A stretch of 64,000 nt of DNA from JACDAN01 sp963827705 (GTDB lineage Bacteria; Actinomycetota; Thermoleophilia; Gaiellales; Gaiellaceae). Below, one piece after another: positions 52,558 to 61,979 of this stretch. The first letter of the stretch is position 1; each line of letters begins with the position of its first letter. The notes beneath the pieces are model-generated. The model worked only from the letters and a program-made list of their open reading frames with translations. It did not search any database and was not told the DNA's origin. The stretch lies in contig CAWHBN010000021.1 of the NCBI GenBank assembly GCA_963827705.1, positions 62,001-126,000 on the forward strand. Reading direction: 5' to 3'. A program made the position numbers and the translations under genes.

Positions 52558-53728
52558 GCCGCCGAAGGGCGAAGAACCCTCCCACACCCAGCGCGATGGC
52601 AACGAGCGCGAGCGAACCCTCGACGACTCGAGGATTGCGCTCGAGGAACGATCGCGTGTCGTCCGGGCGGCTCCCACGCCGGATTCTCCCGCTCGGCGCC
52701 GAGCTGACCCGCCACGATCGGCGTGAGCTCGCTGGCGGGGAGGCGCGCGAAGTCGTACGCCGGCGCCCGTGCAGAACGATTGCCGTAGAGCAGGCGGAAC
52801 GGCGGCGCGAAGCCTTCGGAGAGCACGATCGTCCTCGGCCGCGCGCGAGCCTCGACCCGCAGGGAGCGCAGCGGCGCGTCGTCGCCGTTCCGGATCACCA
52901 CCTTGAGGAGCCGGTGGGCTGCGCTCACGGGCACATCGAGCTGGACGACTCCCTCGCGACGGAGGATCCGGCCGCGCTGCAGCACGCGGAAGACGCGTTC
53001 GCCGTTCGAACCGCTGATCACGACCGGCCGGTCGAACCGAGGCGTCGCCGTGCTGATCCGAATGAGATCGACCGGCATTCGCTCGTAGCCGACGTCCAGG
53101 CGAACGTCGGTCTCTCGGTCACGCTGCTCGATCGAGACGTCCGACTCGACGGGAGCGGCCAGGGGCGGACGCGGCGCGTTGTAGACCCGCGCGGCCACAG
53201 GAAGCGGAACGCCGACGCCTCGAAGCTGCAGGAAGCGGTGATCGGTCGGCGGGAACACGAGCGTCGTGCTGGTGGCGGCCGTGGCTCCCCGAAGGTCGAA
53301 GACCTTCGTCGTCGAGAGCCGCGTGAACCTCCGACGGTCGTCGCTGCCGAACACGGTCACACGGCCCACGAAATCCCGCTCGTTGGCCATCACGAGGTCG
53401 GCGCGGTTCCGGACTGCCCTCGTAGGTCCGAGATCGAGGAGGCCTACGAATGCCCCGCCCTGCACGCCCGCGTTCAGCAGCTCGACCTCCTTCGAGGCGC
53501 GTGGTGCGGGATCCGGCAGCCTCCTCCAGGGAGCCTGGCGCCCGGCCGAGTCCACGACCCGCAGATCGGCGAGCTCGGGCTTGGCATGCGCGAAGAGCGG
53601 GCCGTCGGCGGCGAAGGCCGCGAACCCACGGCCCTCCGCCTCGAGCGCGCGATCCCACCGGAAGTCCGACTCGTCGACGGCGGCGGGAGCAGCGAGCGCC
53701 GCGGCGAGGACGACCAGGACAGTTTCAC
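52550..53728 (-). CDS. DUF3999 family membrane protein (two frameshifts)
   Basis: GTG 53728 overlaps the DUF2339 stop (GTGA). The expected signal peptide reads in the next frame as TVLVVLAAALAAPAAVDESD, which implies one missing base close to 53718. The central part is continuous: FRWDRALEAEGRGFAAF, then many beta strands (VGRVTVFGSDDRRRFTRL, VVISGSNGERVFRVLQRG, LLKVVIRNGDDAPLRSLRV). At 52664 an extra base must be dropped to continue from NPAWEPP into DDTRSFLERNPRVVEGSLAL and the final helix LVAIALGVGGFFALRRRA. The repaired length is about 392. DUF3999 proteins are exported beta-rich proteins with a C-terminal anchor, nearly always beside DUF2339, as here. The function is unknown. Confidence 0.75.
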
Positions 53729-55260
53729 GGCGCGTCCTCCACGATCCGCGCGCGGATCCGCTGATAGGCGAACGCGGCAGCCAGAAGAAGCAGCCCGAGC
53801 GCGATGAACGAGAGCACGCGGTAGATCGACTCGAGCGTCGACAGGTCGAACAGAAAGACCTTCGCGACCGCCGCCGTAAGGAGCGCGAGGCCCGCGATCC
53901 GGAATCTCCGGTCGTCGCGCAGCAGCCCGAACAGCAACGAGCCGAAGCCGACGAGTGCCCAGAAGGCGCTCAGCAGCACCTGCGGAGTCTGTCCGGGCTC
54001 GGCAGCGGTCTCCGCTTCTCGGGTCAGGTCCACGATCGCGATCGAGCCGAGATAGACGATGGCGGCGGCCGCGGCCGCCTCGAGGAGCAGCCGGAGATCG
54101 ACGAGCGCTCCGACGAACGTCTTCTCGGGCACGAACCTCGCCGACACGAGCGCCGCGGCTGCGAAGGCGACGAGGGCGACCGCAGCGTCGGTCAGATCGT
54201 CGACGCCGCGGTAGAGCGAGTCGGGCGGGGCCTCGATCGTCAGGATGTGGCCGCCGGCGAGCGTCAGGAACGCAACGGTCCCGACCACCGCGCGCTTCTC
54301 GCTCGTGACCGACGCAACCCAGGCGAGGACGGCAGCCTCCACGCACCATGCGATGACGAGCGCGGGACCGTCGAGGGCTAGGCCGAGCGCGGCCGCCGAG
54401 AGCCCGATCCCGACGGCGGCGATCACGCCGGCGATCTCTCGGCTCATCCGCTGACGAAAGCCGAAGCCACCGAGAAGCACGTGCGCCGCGGCGGCGACGA
54501 GCACCCAGGCGGTCGCGCCGTTCTCGTGATCCGAGTCGTGCAGCATCAACCAACCGCCGCCGGCGAAGAGCAGTGCGTTCGCGAGCAGCAACATCGCGGA
54601 GGACGCCCGGAGCGTCGCGACGGGAACGCGAAGCTCGTAGCCGATCGCCGCCACCACGTAGAGGGCCCAGAACAGGGTCAGGACTCCGAGCGCCAGCGCC
54701 AGCCGGTCCTCGTACGTGTCATCGAGCCAGACCGCCAGCTGAGGCGCACTGAGGAGGAAGGCGCCGGCGGCGAGCCAGTCCCAGCGCTGCCAGAGGAGCA
54801 CTCCGACGGCGGCGACGAGGGCGATCGCCATGAAGGCGAGCGTCGTGCCCGACGTTTCCGCCTCGACGAGGATCGGCGACGCCAGCGCACCCAGGATCCC
54901 GATTGCTCCGACGAGCTCAGTGCGCCAGCGGACCGCGATCGCCGTTCCGAGCACCCCGACGACGCCGGCACACAGAAGACCGACCACCGGCGACACGAGG
55001 TCGTAGAGCCTCGTCGCAGCGACGTCGGAGGCGTACAGCCCCGCCAGCCCGCTCGCGACCGCCGCGAGCGACGCCTGCGTCCGGCCCTGGCGGATGAAGA
55101 GGTACAGCCCCACGCCCACGAGCGCCCCCGAGCCGAGAAAGGCGAGCACGACGCGCATCTCTTCGCCGATCCAGCCCCGCCGGACCGCCATCGCGACGAA
55201 GAACACGATTCCCAGGAGGACGGCGAGGCCGCCGACCCAGGCGAGGAGCCGCCCACCCAA
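53725..55260 (-). CDS. DUF2339 polytopic membrane protein
   Basis: The ORF from TTG 55260 has 511 residues and at least 14 hydrophobic segments (for example GGRLLAWVGGLAVLLGIVFF, ALVGVGLYLFIRQG, VIYLGSIAIVDL), the DUF2339 pattern that begins LLGGRLLAWVGG. In-frame sequence continues upstream past 55260 as RRDIDFEELLGGRL, preceded by a Pro-rich linker and a coiled coil (FGEIAAALERLERRVDRLEA) back to about 55450, which is the usual N-terminal layout. No ATG, GTG or TTG is found there in frame, so the true start is either non-standard or hidden by a base error near 55450-55500. The pair with DUF3999 is typical. Confidence 0.8.
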   Translation of the reverse strand: MGGRLLAWVGGLAVLLGIVFFVAMAVRRGWIGEEMRVVLAFLGSGALVGVGLYLFIRQGRTQASLAAVASGLAGLYASDVAATRLYDLVSPVVGLLCAGVVGVLGTAIAVRWRTELVGAIGILGALASPILVEAETSGTTLAFMAIALVAAVGVLLWQRWDWLAAGAFLLSAPQLAVWLDDTYEDRLALALGVLTLFWALYVVAAIGYELRVPVATLRASSAMLLLANALLFAGGGWLMLHDSDHENGATAWVLVAAAAHVLLGGFGFRQRMSREIAGVIAAVGIGLSAAALGLALDGPALVIAWCVEAAVLAWVASVTSEKRAVVGTVAFLTLAGGHILTIEAPPDSLYRGVDDLTDAAVALVAFAAAALVSARFVPEKTFVGALVDLRLLLEAAAAAAIVYLGSIAIVDLTREAETAAEPGQTPQVLLSAFWALVGFGSLLFGLLRDDRRFRIAGLALLTAAVAKVFLFDLSTLESIYRVLSFIALGLLLLAAAFAYQRIRARIVEDAP

Positions 55261-55517
55261 GAGCTCCTCGAAGTCGATGTCGCGCCTTGCGGGCCGCTGC
55301 TTCGTCGCAGGCGGCGGCGCTGTGGGTTCAGGCCCGCGAGGCGCGACAGGGCGCGCCGCCGGCGCAGGTCCCGACGCCTCCAGCCGGTCGACCCGCCGCT
55401 CGAGCCGCTCGAGCGCGGCGGCGATCTCCCCGAATCGCTCTTCCGCGTCCTTGTCGATGGGCGAAAGATGGCAGGTCGGAGCGGACGCCGCCGAGAATCT
55501 TCCTAGAGTTCTCTCGG

Positions 55518-55982
55518 ATGGCCTTCGAGCTCGAGATCACCGTGCGCTTCGCCGAGACCGACGCACAGGGCGTCGCCCACCACGCCGCCTACCTCGTCTG
55601 GTTCGAGACCGCACGCGTCGAGTACCTCAGGAAGTTCGCCGGCGGCTACCAGGCTCTGCGGGACACCGGCGTCGAGGCCACGACCTCCGAGGTCCACGCC
55701 CGCTACATCCGGCCCGTCGCCTTCGACGATCGGCTCGTGATCCACACAAGGTGCACGGAGATGCGCGGCGCCCGCTTCAAGTACGAGTACGAGGTCGAGC
55801 GCGACGGCGTGCTGGTCGCCGACGGCTGGACGGGCCATGCCTGCGTCGACGCGAAGACGATGCGCCCCACACGCGTGCCGGCCTGGCTCGTCGAGGCGAT
55901 TACGCGGGCGGAGGCGGAGGCGGATCCGTCGGCGGCGGCGGAGGCGGCGGAGGATCCTTCGGAGGCGGCGGCGGGTCCTTAG
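55518..55982 (+). CDS. Acyl-CoA thioesterase, 4-hydroxybenzoyl-CoA type (hotdog fold)
   Basis: ATG 55518 (MAFELEITVRFAETDAQGVA) begins a 154-residue protein. The active-site segment TDAQGVAHHAAYLVWFETAR matches the YbgC/FadM motif D-x-x-G-x-x-H...Y, followed by the long hotdog helix (VEYLRKFAGGYQAL) and strands RYIRPVAFDDRLVIHTRCTE and KYEYEVERDGVLVADGWTGH. It hydrolyses acyl-CoA thioesters, fitting the two acyl-CoA dehydrogenases 4 kb away. The last 28 codons (EAEADPSAAAEAAEDPS...) lie antisense to the Pro-rich tail of the VanW gene and may not be conserved. Confidence 0.88.
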   Translation: MAFELEITVRFAETDAQGVAHHAAYLVWFETARVEYLRKFAGGYQALRDTGVEATTSEVHARYIRPVAFDDRLVIHTRCTEMRGARFKYEYEVERDGVLVADGWTGHACVDAKTMRPTRVPAWLVEAITRAEAEADPSAAAEAAEDPSEAAAGP

Positions 55983-57783
55983 GCGGGGGCGGCTTCGGCC
56001 GCTCCTTCGTCCCGTACTTGACGACCGTCGGCTCCGACCGGTAGGACGACGCCCAGGTCGTGTCGTAGAGCTTCTTGCCGTTCGCCGTGTAGACACGGCG
56101 CGTGACCGCCGTCTTACGCGACGGCTCGCCGACCTCCAGCGTGCTCTGCTCGCCTTCCCAGATCGTCGGATCCGGGATGCGCTTCACGGCCGGCTCTCCG
56201 GTGACCTCGAGCGGCGCAGTCTCGACCTCGACGCGCCGGTCGACCGGCGTCCCGTAGAGGTTCACGGTCAGCTCCGAGGCCCCGACGAAGGTACGCAGGA
56301 GCAGCCACTTGTTCGTGTCGTTCTGGAAGCGCAGGTCGGTGTCCGGATAGTTGACGGTGGCGTCGCGGCCCTGCGGGTAGTGCGAGATGTAGAGCGCGTG
56401 GTTCGTGCGCGACGTGATCGAGAGGCCGGCATCGAACGCCGCGTTGAAGACGGTCGTGGAGACCTGGCAGACACCGCCGCCGATCCCGTTCTGGAGCTCG
56501 CCGTTGATGATCACGGGCGCCTCGAGGAAGCCGCGCTCGGGCGTGCGCGCGCCCGTCGTCTGGTTGAACGAGAACTCCGCGCCGGGCGCGATCAGCGCGC
56601 CGTCGACGAGCTGCGCTACGAGCCGGACGTTGTGCAGCCGGTTCGGTTCGCCGCCGTAGGTGGTGGTGTAGCCGGCGACGAGGCCCGTGATGCCCATCGC
56701 CCGCGCCTGGCGCGTCGTCCGCTCGGGCGCGGTCTTCTCGACGACGAGACGCGCTGTCCGCGCTGTCGGTGAGAGCGCGGCGGCGAGGATTGCCTTCCGC
56801 GCAGCGGCGACATCCAGGCCGAGGCCCGGCAGCGAGGGCCTGACGGCGACCGAGCTGCCGGAGACCACGAACGCGGCGTCCTGCGGCGGCCGGTCGACAC
56901 TCTTGCGGAACCGCTCGAAGTAGGCGTCGGCCCTGGGGCCGCCGATCGCGAGCGTCGTGGCGCCGTTGCGCGGCAGCTGGAGCAGCTGCGCGATCCGCCA
57001 CCGCGGCAGGCGCCAGCGCGTCTCGCCTTGAACGAGCCGGACCGGGCCCGAGACGGCTGTCTCGACCTGCGAGACGGCCGGCGCCATGTCCGCGGCGGTC
57101 ACCTCGGGCTGCGTGATCTCGACGGGGAGCGCGACCGGGGTGCGCTCGAAGGCGATCAGCGAGGTCATCATCGTCCGGGCGGCGGCATCCTGGTCGAGCG
57201 TCCGCCCCGTGGCGCCCCGCACGACCAGCGGCTGGAGCCCCTTCAGGCGGACGGCGGCCTGGCGCTCGGGCCGGTCGATCCGGTTGGCGAGCACAGCGAG
57301 CTTGTGGTTCAGCAGGTCGTCATAGGCGCGGGCCGGAGGCGTGGTGTCTCCGCCGAAGAAGCGCTGCCCGAGCCGGCGCAGGCCGCGCACGGGAGCGAAG
57401 CCGTCGCCCTGGCTGCGCGCGGTCTCGACCGCCGCCCGCCAGTCGACGGCGAGCACGACCTCGTTCGGCCGAACCCGGTACTGCCGCGGCCCTGCCGTGA
57501 AGGTGACCGGCACCGACTTCATCTCGTCGTAGCGCTGCTCCAGCTGCCGAACCGCCTCGCCTGTGGTCAGGCCGCCGACCGGGTAGCCCGAGACGGTGGC
57601 CCCCGCCGGCAGCTTCTGCGGCGACCCGGCGAAGATCAGGCCGAGGGCGAGGGCGCCGAGGACGAGTGTGCCGACGCCGACAAGGGACCACTGAAAGGCA
57701 AGCCGCCTTCGTGCAGCACGCTTTCGGCGGAGATACACCGCCCTCGTACCGGCCTCCGCATACAAGGCTCCGAGTGTACCCAC
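55900..57783 (-). CDS. VanW family protein with Pro-rich tail
   Basis: The 627-residue protein starts at GTG 57783. It has a basic cytoplasmic segment, one membrane helix (WSLVGVGTLVLGALALGLIF), two PG-binding-4-type domains (LPAGATVSGYPVGGLTTGEA, and a repeat near residue 290) and the VanW domain with TGLVAGYTTTYGGEPNRLHN, APGAEFSFNQTTGARTPERG and NGIGGGVCQVSTTVFNAAFD. A G5-like strand region and the run KPPPPKDPPPPPKDPPPPPP end the protein. VanW was named from a vancomycin-resistance cluster, but no resistance role is shown; cell-wall binding is likely. The last 83 bases overlap the thioesterase gene on the other strand. Confidence 0.88.
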   Translation of the reverse strand: MGTLGALYAEAGTRAVYLRRKRAARRRLAFQWSLVGVGTLVLGALALGLIFAGSPQKLPAGATVSGYPVGGLTTGEAVRQLEQRYDEMKSVPVTFTAGPRQYRVRPNEVVLAVDWRAAVETARSQGDGFAPVRGLRRLGQRFFGGDTTPPARAYDDLLNHKLAVLANRIDRPERQAAVRLKGLQPLVVRGATGRTLDQDAAARTMMTSLIAFERTPVALPVEITQPEVTAADMAPAVSQVETAVSGPVRLVQGETRWRLPRWRIAQLLQLPRNGATTLAIGGPRADAYFERFRKSVDRPPQDAAFVVSGSSVAVRPSLPGLGLDVAAARKAILAAALSPTARTARLVVEKTAPERTTRQARAMGITGLVAGYTTTYGGEPNRLHNVRLVAQLVDGALIAPGAEFSFNQTTGARTPERGFLEAPVIINGELQNGIGGGVCQVSTTVFNAAFDAGLSITSRTNHALYISHYPQGRDATVNYPDTDLRFQNDTNKWLLLRTFVGASELTVNLYGTPVDRRVEVETAPLEVTGEPAVKRIPDPTIWEGEQSTLEVGEPSRKTAVTRRVYTANGKKLYDTTWASSYRSEPTVVKYGTKERPKPPPPKDPPPPPKDPPPPPPPPTDPPPPPPA

Positions 57784-57796
57784 GGTTCCGGTCGGT

Positions 57797-58744
57797 TCAA
57801 ACTGCCGCGGCGAGGGCGTGGAGCTCCGAGATCCGGTCGCCGCGAAGGTCGAGCTCGCGCCAGTCCCTACCCTCGAGAATGCGCCCGTCCGAGAGCGCCG
57901 CGAAGAGTCGGGAGTCCGGCCCGAACGCGAGTGCGTACGGCATCGCGCGTCCCGGGTCGGCGACCTCTTCCCAGGGCCGGTCGCCCTCGCGCCGGTAGAT
58001 CCGTGCCTGGGCGTCGCGCCCGCCGTGCGCGGCGAAGGGCCCCGTGCTCGCGCTCACGAACCAGACGTCGGGATCGGTCGGATCGGGCGCCACCGACCAC
58101 GTGTAGTTCCGGTCGCGGCCGTCGTCGGCCGGGTGCCAGCTCTCGCCGCCGTCCTCACTCGAGGCGGATCCGCCGCCACCTGCCTCATACGCGCGGCCCC
58201 GCTCCCGCGGGTGCCAGGCGAGCGAGTGGACGTCGGGCTGTGCTCCCGGCCGGTGGTCCTGCCAGGTCTCGCCGCCGTCGGTCGAGCGCATGAGGCCGCC
58301 GAGCTCGATCCCGACGAGCAGGAGATCCGCGTCGTGAGGGCTCGGAGCGATCCAGCGGACGTGCGACGTCCATGGCCTCGGCGGGAAGCTCCAGGTCGGA
58401 CGCGAGGGAAGGTCGAGCAGCGAATCGAGCGCGCGCCACGAGTCGCCGCCGTCGTCGCTGCGAAAGAGCCGGCTCGGCTCGCAGCCGGCGTAGACCGCGC
58501 CGTCGGCGGCGGAGACCGCGAGCGAGAAGACGCCCTGCTCCGGCAGCTCGACGTCCTCCCACGTCGCGCCGGCGTCCCGCGTCCGCCTGAGCCCCTGCTC
58601 GCGCAGGCCGGCGAACGCAGTGTCCGGATCGGAGGGGTCGACGGCGAGGCACTGCGCGCCGCTGCCCTCGAGCGAGACGGAGACGTCCCACCCGCCGTCC
58701 GCCTCGTCCAGCCGGGCGATCGCGTCGCCGGTGGCAGCCCACAA
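57797..58744 (-). CDS. BNR/Asp-box repeat protein (sialidase-like propeller)
   Basis: A 315-residue protein with no signal peptide. Asp-box repeats are clear: RRTRDAGATWEDVEL, FRSDDGGDSWRALDS, RSTDGGETWQDHRP and SSEDGGESWHPADDG. These WD40/YVTN/BNR-like propellers are common in actinomycetes and often lack catalysis; the sialidase catalytic Arg triad cannot be recognised. It starts at TTG 58744, three bases after the SDR stop. So it may be a cytoplasmic or non-classically exported binding protein transcribed with the SDR and acyl-CoA dehydrogenase. Confidence 0.75.
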   Translation of the reverse strand: MWAATGDAIARLDEADGGWDVSVSLEGSGAQCLAVDPSDPDTAFAGLREQGLRRTRDAGATWEDVELPEQGVFSLAVSAADGAVYAGCEPSRLFRSDDGGDSWRALDSLLDLPSRPTWSFPPRPWTSHVRWIAPSPHDADLLLVGIELGGLMRSTDGGETWQDHRPGAQPDVHSLAWHPRERGRAYEAGGGGSASSEDGGESWHPADDGRDRNYTWSVAPDPTDPDVWFVSASTGPFAAHGGRDAQARIYRREGDRPWEEVADPGRAMPYALAFGPDSRLFAALSDGRILEGRDWRELDLRGDRISELHALAAAV

Positions 58745-58747
58745 GCC

Positions 58748-59578
58748 TCAAAACGTGAAGAGCTCGATCCCGCCGCTCACGTTCAGCTCCACGCCCGTGA
58801 TGTACCCGGCGAGGTCCGAGCAGAGGAAGGCGATCGCGTTGGCGATGTCGTCGGGCTCGCCCGCGCGGCGAAGGGCTGTTCGCTTGACCATGCGCTCGTT
58901 CATCTCGGGATTGCCGAAGTGGAAGGCTTCCGTTCCGATGATGCCTGGGACGATCGCGTTCGCCGTGATCCCGTGGCGGGCTCCCTCGAGCGCGAGCGTC
59001 TTCGTCAGCCCGATCAGCCCCGCCTTCGTCGTCGAGTAGCTCGCCTGGCCGAACCCGCCCAGCGTCCCGGCGACGGAGGCCATGTTCACGATCCGCCCCC
59101 ACCCGCGCTCCTTCATGTGCGGCCAGACAGCGCGCGAGCAGTTGAAGGCGCCGGTGAGGTTGACCCGCAGGTCCCTTTCCCACAGCTCCGGCACCTGGTT
59201 CTCGACCTGGCCGAGGTGGTCGAGCGTGCCGGCGTTGTTGACGAGGATGTCGACCGAGCCGAGCTCCTCGACCGTCCGCTCGACGGCGGCGCCGACTTCC
59301 TCCGGATCGGTCACGTCGCACTTCAGCGCCAGCGACCGGCGTCCGAGCGCCTCGATCTCCCTCGCCGTGCCCTCGGTCTGCACCAGACCTCCGGCCGCGG
59401 CGGCCTGGGCCAGCGGGCCGTAGTCGGCGGCGGCCGAGTCGTCGGACTCGACCAGGATGTCGGCGACGACGACGTCCGCGCCGGCGCGCGCCAGCGTCAG
59501 CGCGTCGGCCCGGCCGAGCCCGCGCGAGCCTCCCGTGACGAAGGCGACGCGGCCGCTGAGGTCGATCTCAAGACTCAC
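58748..59578 (-). CDS. Short-chain dehydrogenase/reductase
   Basis: The 276-residue classical SDR starts at GTG 59578 (MSLEIDLSGRVAFVTGGSRG). Motifs: TGGSRGLG (cofactor), VVVADI with acidic residue favouring NAD(H), CDVTDPE, NNAGTLDH, NMASVAGT with catalytic Ser, YSTTKAG (YxxxK) and the late PGIIGTEAFHFG. An unusually long insert after beta-2 (SDDSAAADYGPLAQAAAAGG) is similar to the one seen in some actinobacterial SDRs with tightly bound NAD. It overlaps the acyl-CoA dehydrogenase gene by 11 bases, suggesting a beta-oxidation or related 3-hydroxyacyl step. Confidence 0.9.
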   Translation of the reverse strand: MSLEIDLSGRVAFVTGGSRGLGRADALTLARAGADVVVADILVESDDSAAADYGPLAQAAAAGGLVQTEGTAREIEALGRRSLALKCDVTDPEEVGAAVERTVEELGSVDILVNNAGTLDHLGQVENQVPELWERDLRVNLTGAFNCSRAVWPHMKERGWGRIVNMASVAGTLGGFGQASYSTTKAGLIGLTKTLALEGARHGITANAIVPGIIGTEAFHFGNPEMNERMVKRTALRRAGEPDDIANAIAFLCSDLAGYITGVELNVSGGIELFTF

Positions 59579-60764
59579 GTGGGAGAAATATCTCCCGTGC
59601 GATCACGAGCCGCTGGATCTGCGAGGTCCCCTCGTAGATCTGGAACAGCTTCGCGTCGCGCATGAGCTTCTCGACCGGGTACTCCTTCATGTACCCGTAC
59701 CCGCCGAAGATCTGGACGGCGTCGGTCGTCACCTTCATCGCCGTGTCGGCCGCGAACCGCTTGGCGTACGAGGACTGGAGCGTGGCCCGCTTGCCCTGGT
59801 CGAGCAGCCACGACGCCTGCCAGACGAGCAGCCGCGCAGCCTCGATCTCCGTCGCCATGTCCGCGACCAGGAAGTTGATCCCCTGGTTCATCGCGATCGG
59901 CTGCCCGAACTGCACCCGCGTCTTCGCGTACTCGACCGAGTAGTCGAACGCCGCTTGCGCGACCCCGACCGCGCCGGCGGCGGTGCCCGGGCGGGTGAAA
60001 TCGAGCGTCTTCATGGCGATCTTGAAGCCCTCGCCCTCCTCGCCGATCCGGTTCTCGACGGGCACCTTGACGTCGCCGAACGCGATCGCGGACGTGTCGG
60101 TCGCGCGCTGACCCATCTTGTCCAGGTGCTTCTCGACGACGACTCCGTCGAGGTCGGTCGGAACGACGAACGCGGACAGGCCCTTGTGGCCCTTGCTCTT
60201 GTCCGTCGATGCGAAGACGACGAGCCAGTCGGCGTGGCCGGCGTTCGTGATGAACATCTTCGAGCCGTTGATGACGTACTCGTCGCCGTGGCGGACCGCG
60301 GTCGTGCCGATGCCGGAGACGTCGGAGCCGGCGTTCGGCTCCGTGAGGCCGAACGAGCAGAGGATCGGCTCCTCGACGAGCGGCGGCAGCCACTTCGCCT
60401 TCTGGTCGTCGCTCCCCGAGAGCATGACCGGCGCAGAACCGAGCGTGTTCGCGATGATCGAGATGGCGATCCCCGCGCAGCCCCACGAGAGCTCCTCGCC
60501 GACCAGCATCCCGTCGAAGCCGGGGAGGCCGAGCCCGCCGTACTCCTCGGGGACGTGCGGGTTCATCAGCCCGACCTCGTGCGCCTTCGCGACGACGTCG
60601 GCCGGGTGCGTCTGGTGCTCGTCGTACTCGGCGGCCTTCGGACGGATCTCCTTCTCCGCGAACTCCCGCGCGAGCCGGCGCAGCTCGCGCTGCTCGTCGG
60701 TCAGAGCGAACGAGATCCCCGTCTGGGTGACTGTGGCTTCTTCGATTGCTGTCACGGCTGCCAT
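59568..60764 (-). CDS. Acyl-CoA dehydrogenase (medium/short-chain type)
   Basis: FAD enzyme that introduces the alpha-beta double bond into acyl-CoA. The 398-residue protein starts at ATG 60764. Family segments: FALTDEQRELRRLAREFAEK, CSFGLTEPNAGSDVSGIGTT, YVINGSKMFITNAGHAD, RVQFGQPIAMNQGINF, QIFGGYGYMKEYPVEKLMRD and the active-site region LFQIYEGTSQIQRLVIARE with the catalytic Glu (YEG). It heads a minus-strand run with the SDR and BNR genes and is divergent from the second dehydrogenase, with a palindromic operator-like site between. Confidence 0.95.
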   Translation of the reverse strand: MAAVTAIEEATVTQTGISFALTDEQRELRRLAREFAEKEIRPKAAEYDEHQTHPADVVAKAHEVGLMNPHVPEEYGGLGLPGFDGMLVGEELSWGCAGIAISIIANTLGSAPVMLSGSDDQKAKWLPPLVEEPILCSFGLTEPNAGSDVSGIGTTAVRHGDEYVINGSKMFITNAGHADWLVVFASTDKSKGHKGLSAFVVPTDLDGVVVEKHLDKMGQRATDTSAIAFGDVKVPVENRIGEEGEGFKIAMKTLDFTRPGTAAGAVGVAQAAFDYSVEYAKTRVQFGQPIAMNQGINFLVADMATEIEAARLLVWQASWLLDQGKRATLQSSYAKRFAADTAMKVTTDAVQIFGGYGYMKEYPVEKLMRDAKLFQIYEGTSQIQRLVIAREIFLPRES

Positions 60765-60768
60765 CCTT

Positions 60769-60788
60769 GATTGACTCGTCAGTCAATC
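60769..60788. promoter_or_regulatory. Palindromic operator-like site between two acyl-CoA dehydrogenase genes
   Basis: GATTGACT (60769-60776), spacer CGTC, AGTCAATC (60781-60788): a perfect 8+8 inverted repeat in the 64-base gap between divergent starts. Within it TTGACT-N4-AGTCAA has the form of TetR-family operators known to control fatty-acid genes. The site begins five bases from the minus-strand ATG, so a bound repressor would block that promoter and probably both. No TetR gene is in the window. Confidence 0.65.
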
Positions 60789-60828
60789 GAAATTGTAGCC
60801 CGGCCGCGACCCGTACACTCCCGCCGGA

Positions 60829-61979
60829 ATGGACTTCGAGCTCACCGACGAGCAGCGCCTGATCCAGGACACCGTCCGCGACTTCGTCGACCGGAAAGTC
60901 CTTCCCAACGCCGTCGAGAACGACATCGAGCACAAGCTCGACATGAGCGTGATCGAAGGCATGGCCGAGCTCGGCCTGCTGGGGATCGTGATCCCCGAGG
61001 AGTACGGCGGGGCCGGCCTCGACTTCGTCGCCGAGGCGCTCTCGTGCGAGGAGATCGAGCGCGGCGAGGCTGCCTTCCGGACCCTGATCTCCGTCCACGT
61101 CGGCCTCAACTCGCTCTCGCTGCTCCGGTACGGAAGCGAGGAGCAGAAGCAGCGCTACCTCGTTCCGCAGGCGCGGGGCGAGAAGCTCGCCTGCTTCGGG
61201 CTGACGGAGCCGGCCGCAGGGTCGGACGTCGCCTCGATGCTCACGACCGCCCGCCGCGAGGGCGACACCTACATCCTCAACGGCCAGAAGAACTGGATCT
61301 CGTACGCGTCGGTCGCCGACCACCAGCTCGTCTTCGCGAAGACCGACCCGGCGGCGAAGCACAAGGGGATCTCCGCGTTCGTCGTCGAGCGCGGCTGGAA
61401 GGGCGTGACGACGCAGGACACCGAGAACAAGCTCGGCATCTGGGCCGGCTCGACCGGCGAGCTCTTCTTCGAGAACGTCGAGGTGCCGGCCGAGAACCTC
61501 GTCGGCGAGGAGGGCCAGGGGTTCGAGATCGCGATGTACAGCCTCGACCAGGGCCGCTTCACGGTCGCCGCGGGCGCCTGCGGCGTGGTGCGCGCCTGCC
61601 TCGAGCGGTCGGTGGAGTACGCGCGCGAGCGGGAGACCTTCGGTCAGGCGATCGGCAAGTACCAGTTCGTCCAGGACATGATCGCCGACATGGTGCTCGG
61701 CTACGAGACGTCGAAGCTGCTCGTGATGCAGGCGGCGTGGATGAAGAACGAGGGCCGGCGGAACACGCGCGAGACGTCACTCGCGAAGTGGCACGCGACC
61801 GAGTCGGCCTTCAAGGCGGCGCACCTCGCGATCCAGGTGCACGGCGCCTACGGCTACTCGGCGGAGTACGGCATCGAGCGGTACTTCCGGAACGCGCGGG
61901 CGCCGATCATCTACGAGGGCACGACCCAGATCCACAAGATGATGCAGGCCGAGCACGCGCTCGGCTTCCGGCAGGCTGA
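60829..61979 (+). CDS. Acyl-CoA dehydrogenase (C-terminus probably frameshifted)
   Basis: ATG 60829 (MDFELTDEQRLIQDTVRDFV) opens a glutaryl/isobutyryl-like acyl-CoA dehydrogenase: CFGLTEPAAGSDVASMLTT, YILNGQKNWISYASVAD, ETFGQAIGKYQFVQDMIAD, QVHGAYGYSAEYGIERYFR and IIYEGTTQIHKMMQAEHALG with the catalytic Glu. The conserved protein ends at ALGFRQ. In the same frame the ORF runs on to 62193 through 70 non-conserved residues that translate DNA resembling a tRNA 3' end. One base away a TGA at 61977-61979 would end the protein as GFRAG, so a lost G in the run near 61970 is likely. Expected length is about 383 residues. Confidence 0.9.

Noticed and set aside
55900..57783. VanW gene as evidence for vancomycin resistance
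   Set aside because: No vanHAX or vanRS genes are present; VanW-domain proteins are widespread in actinomycetes without resistance.
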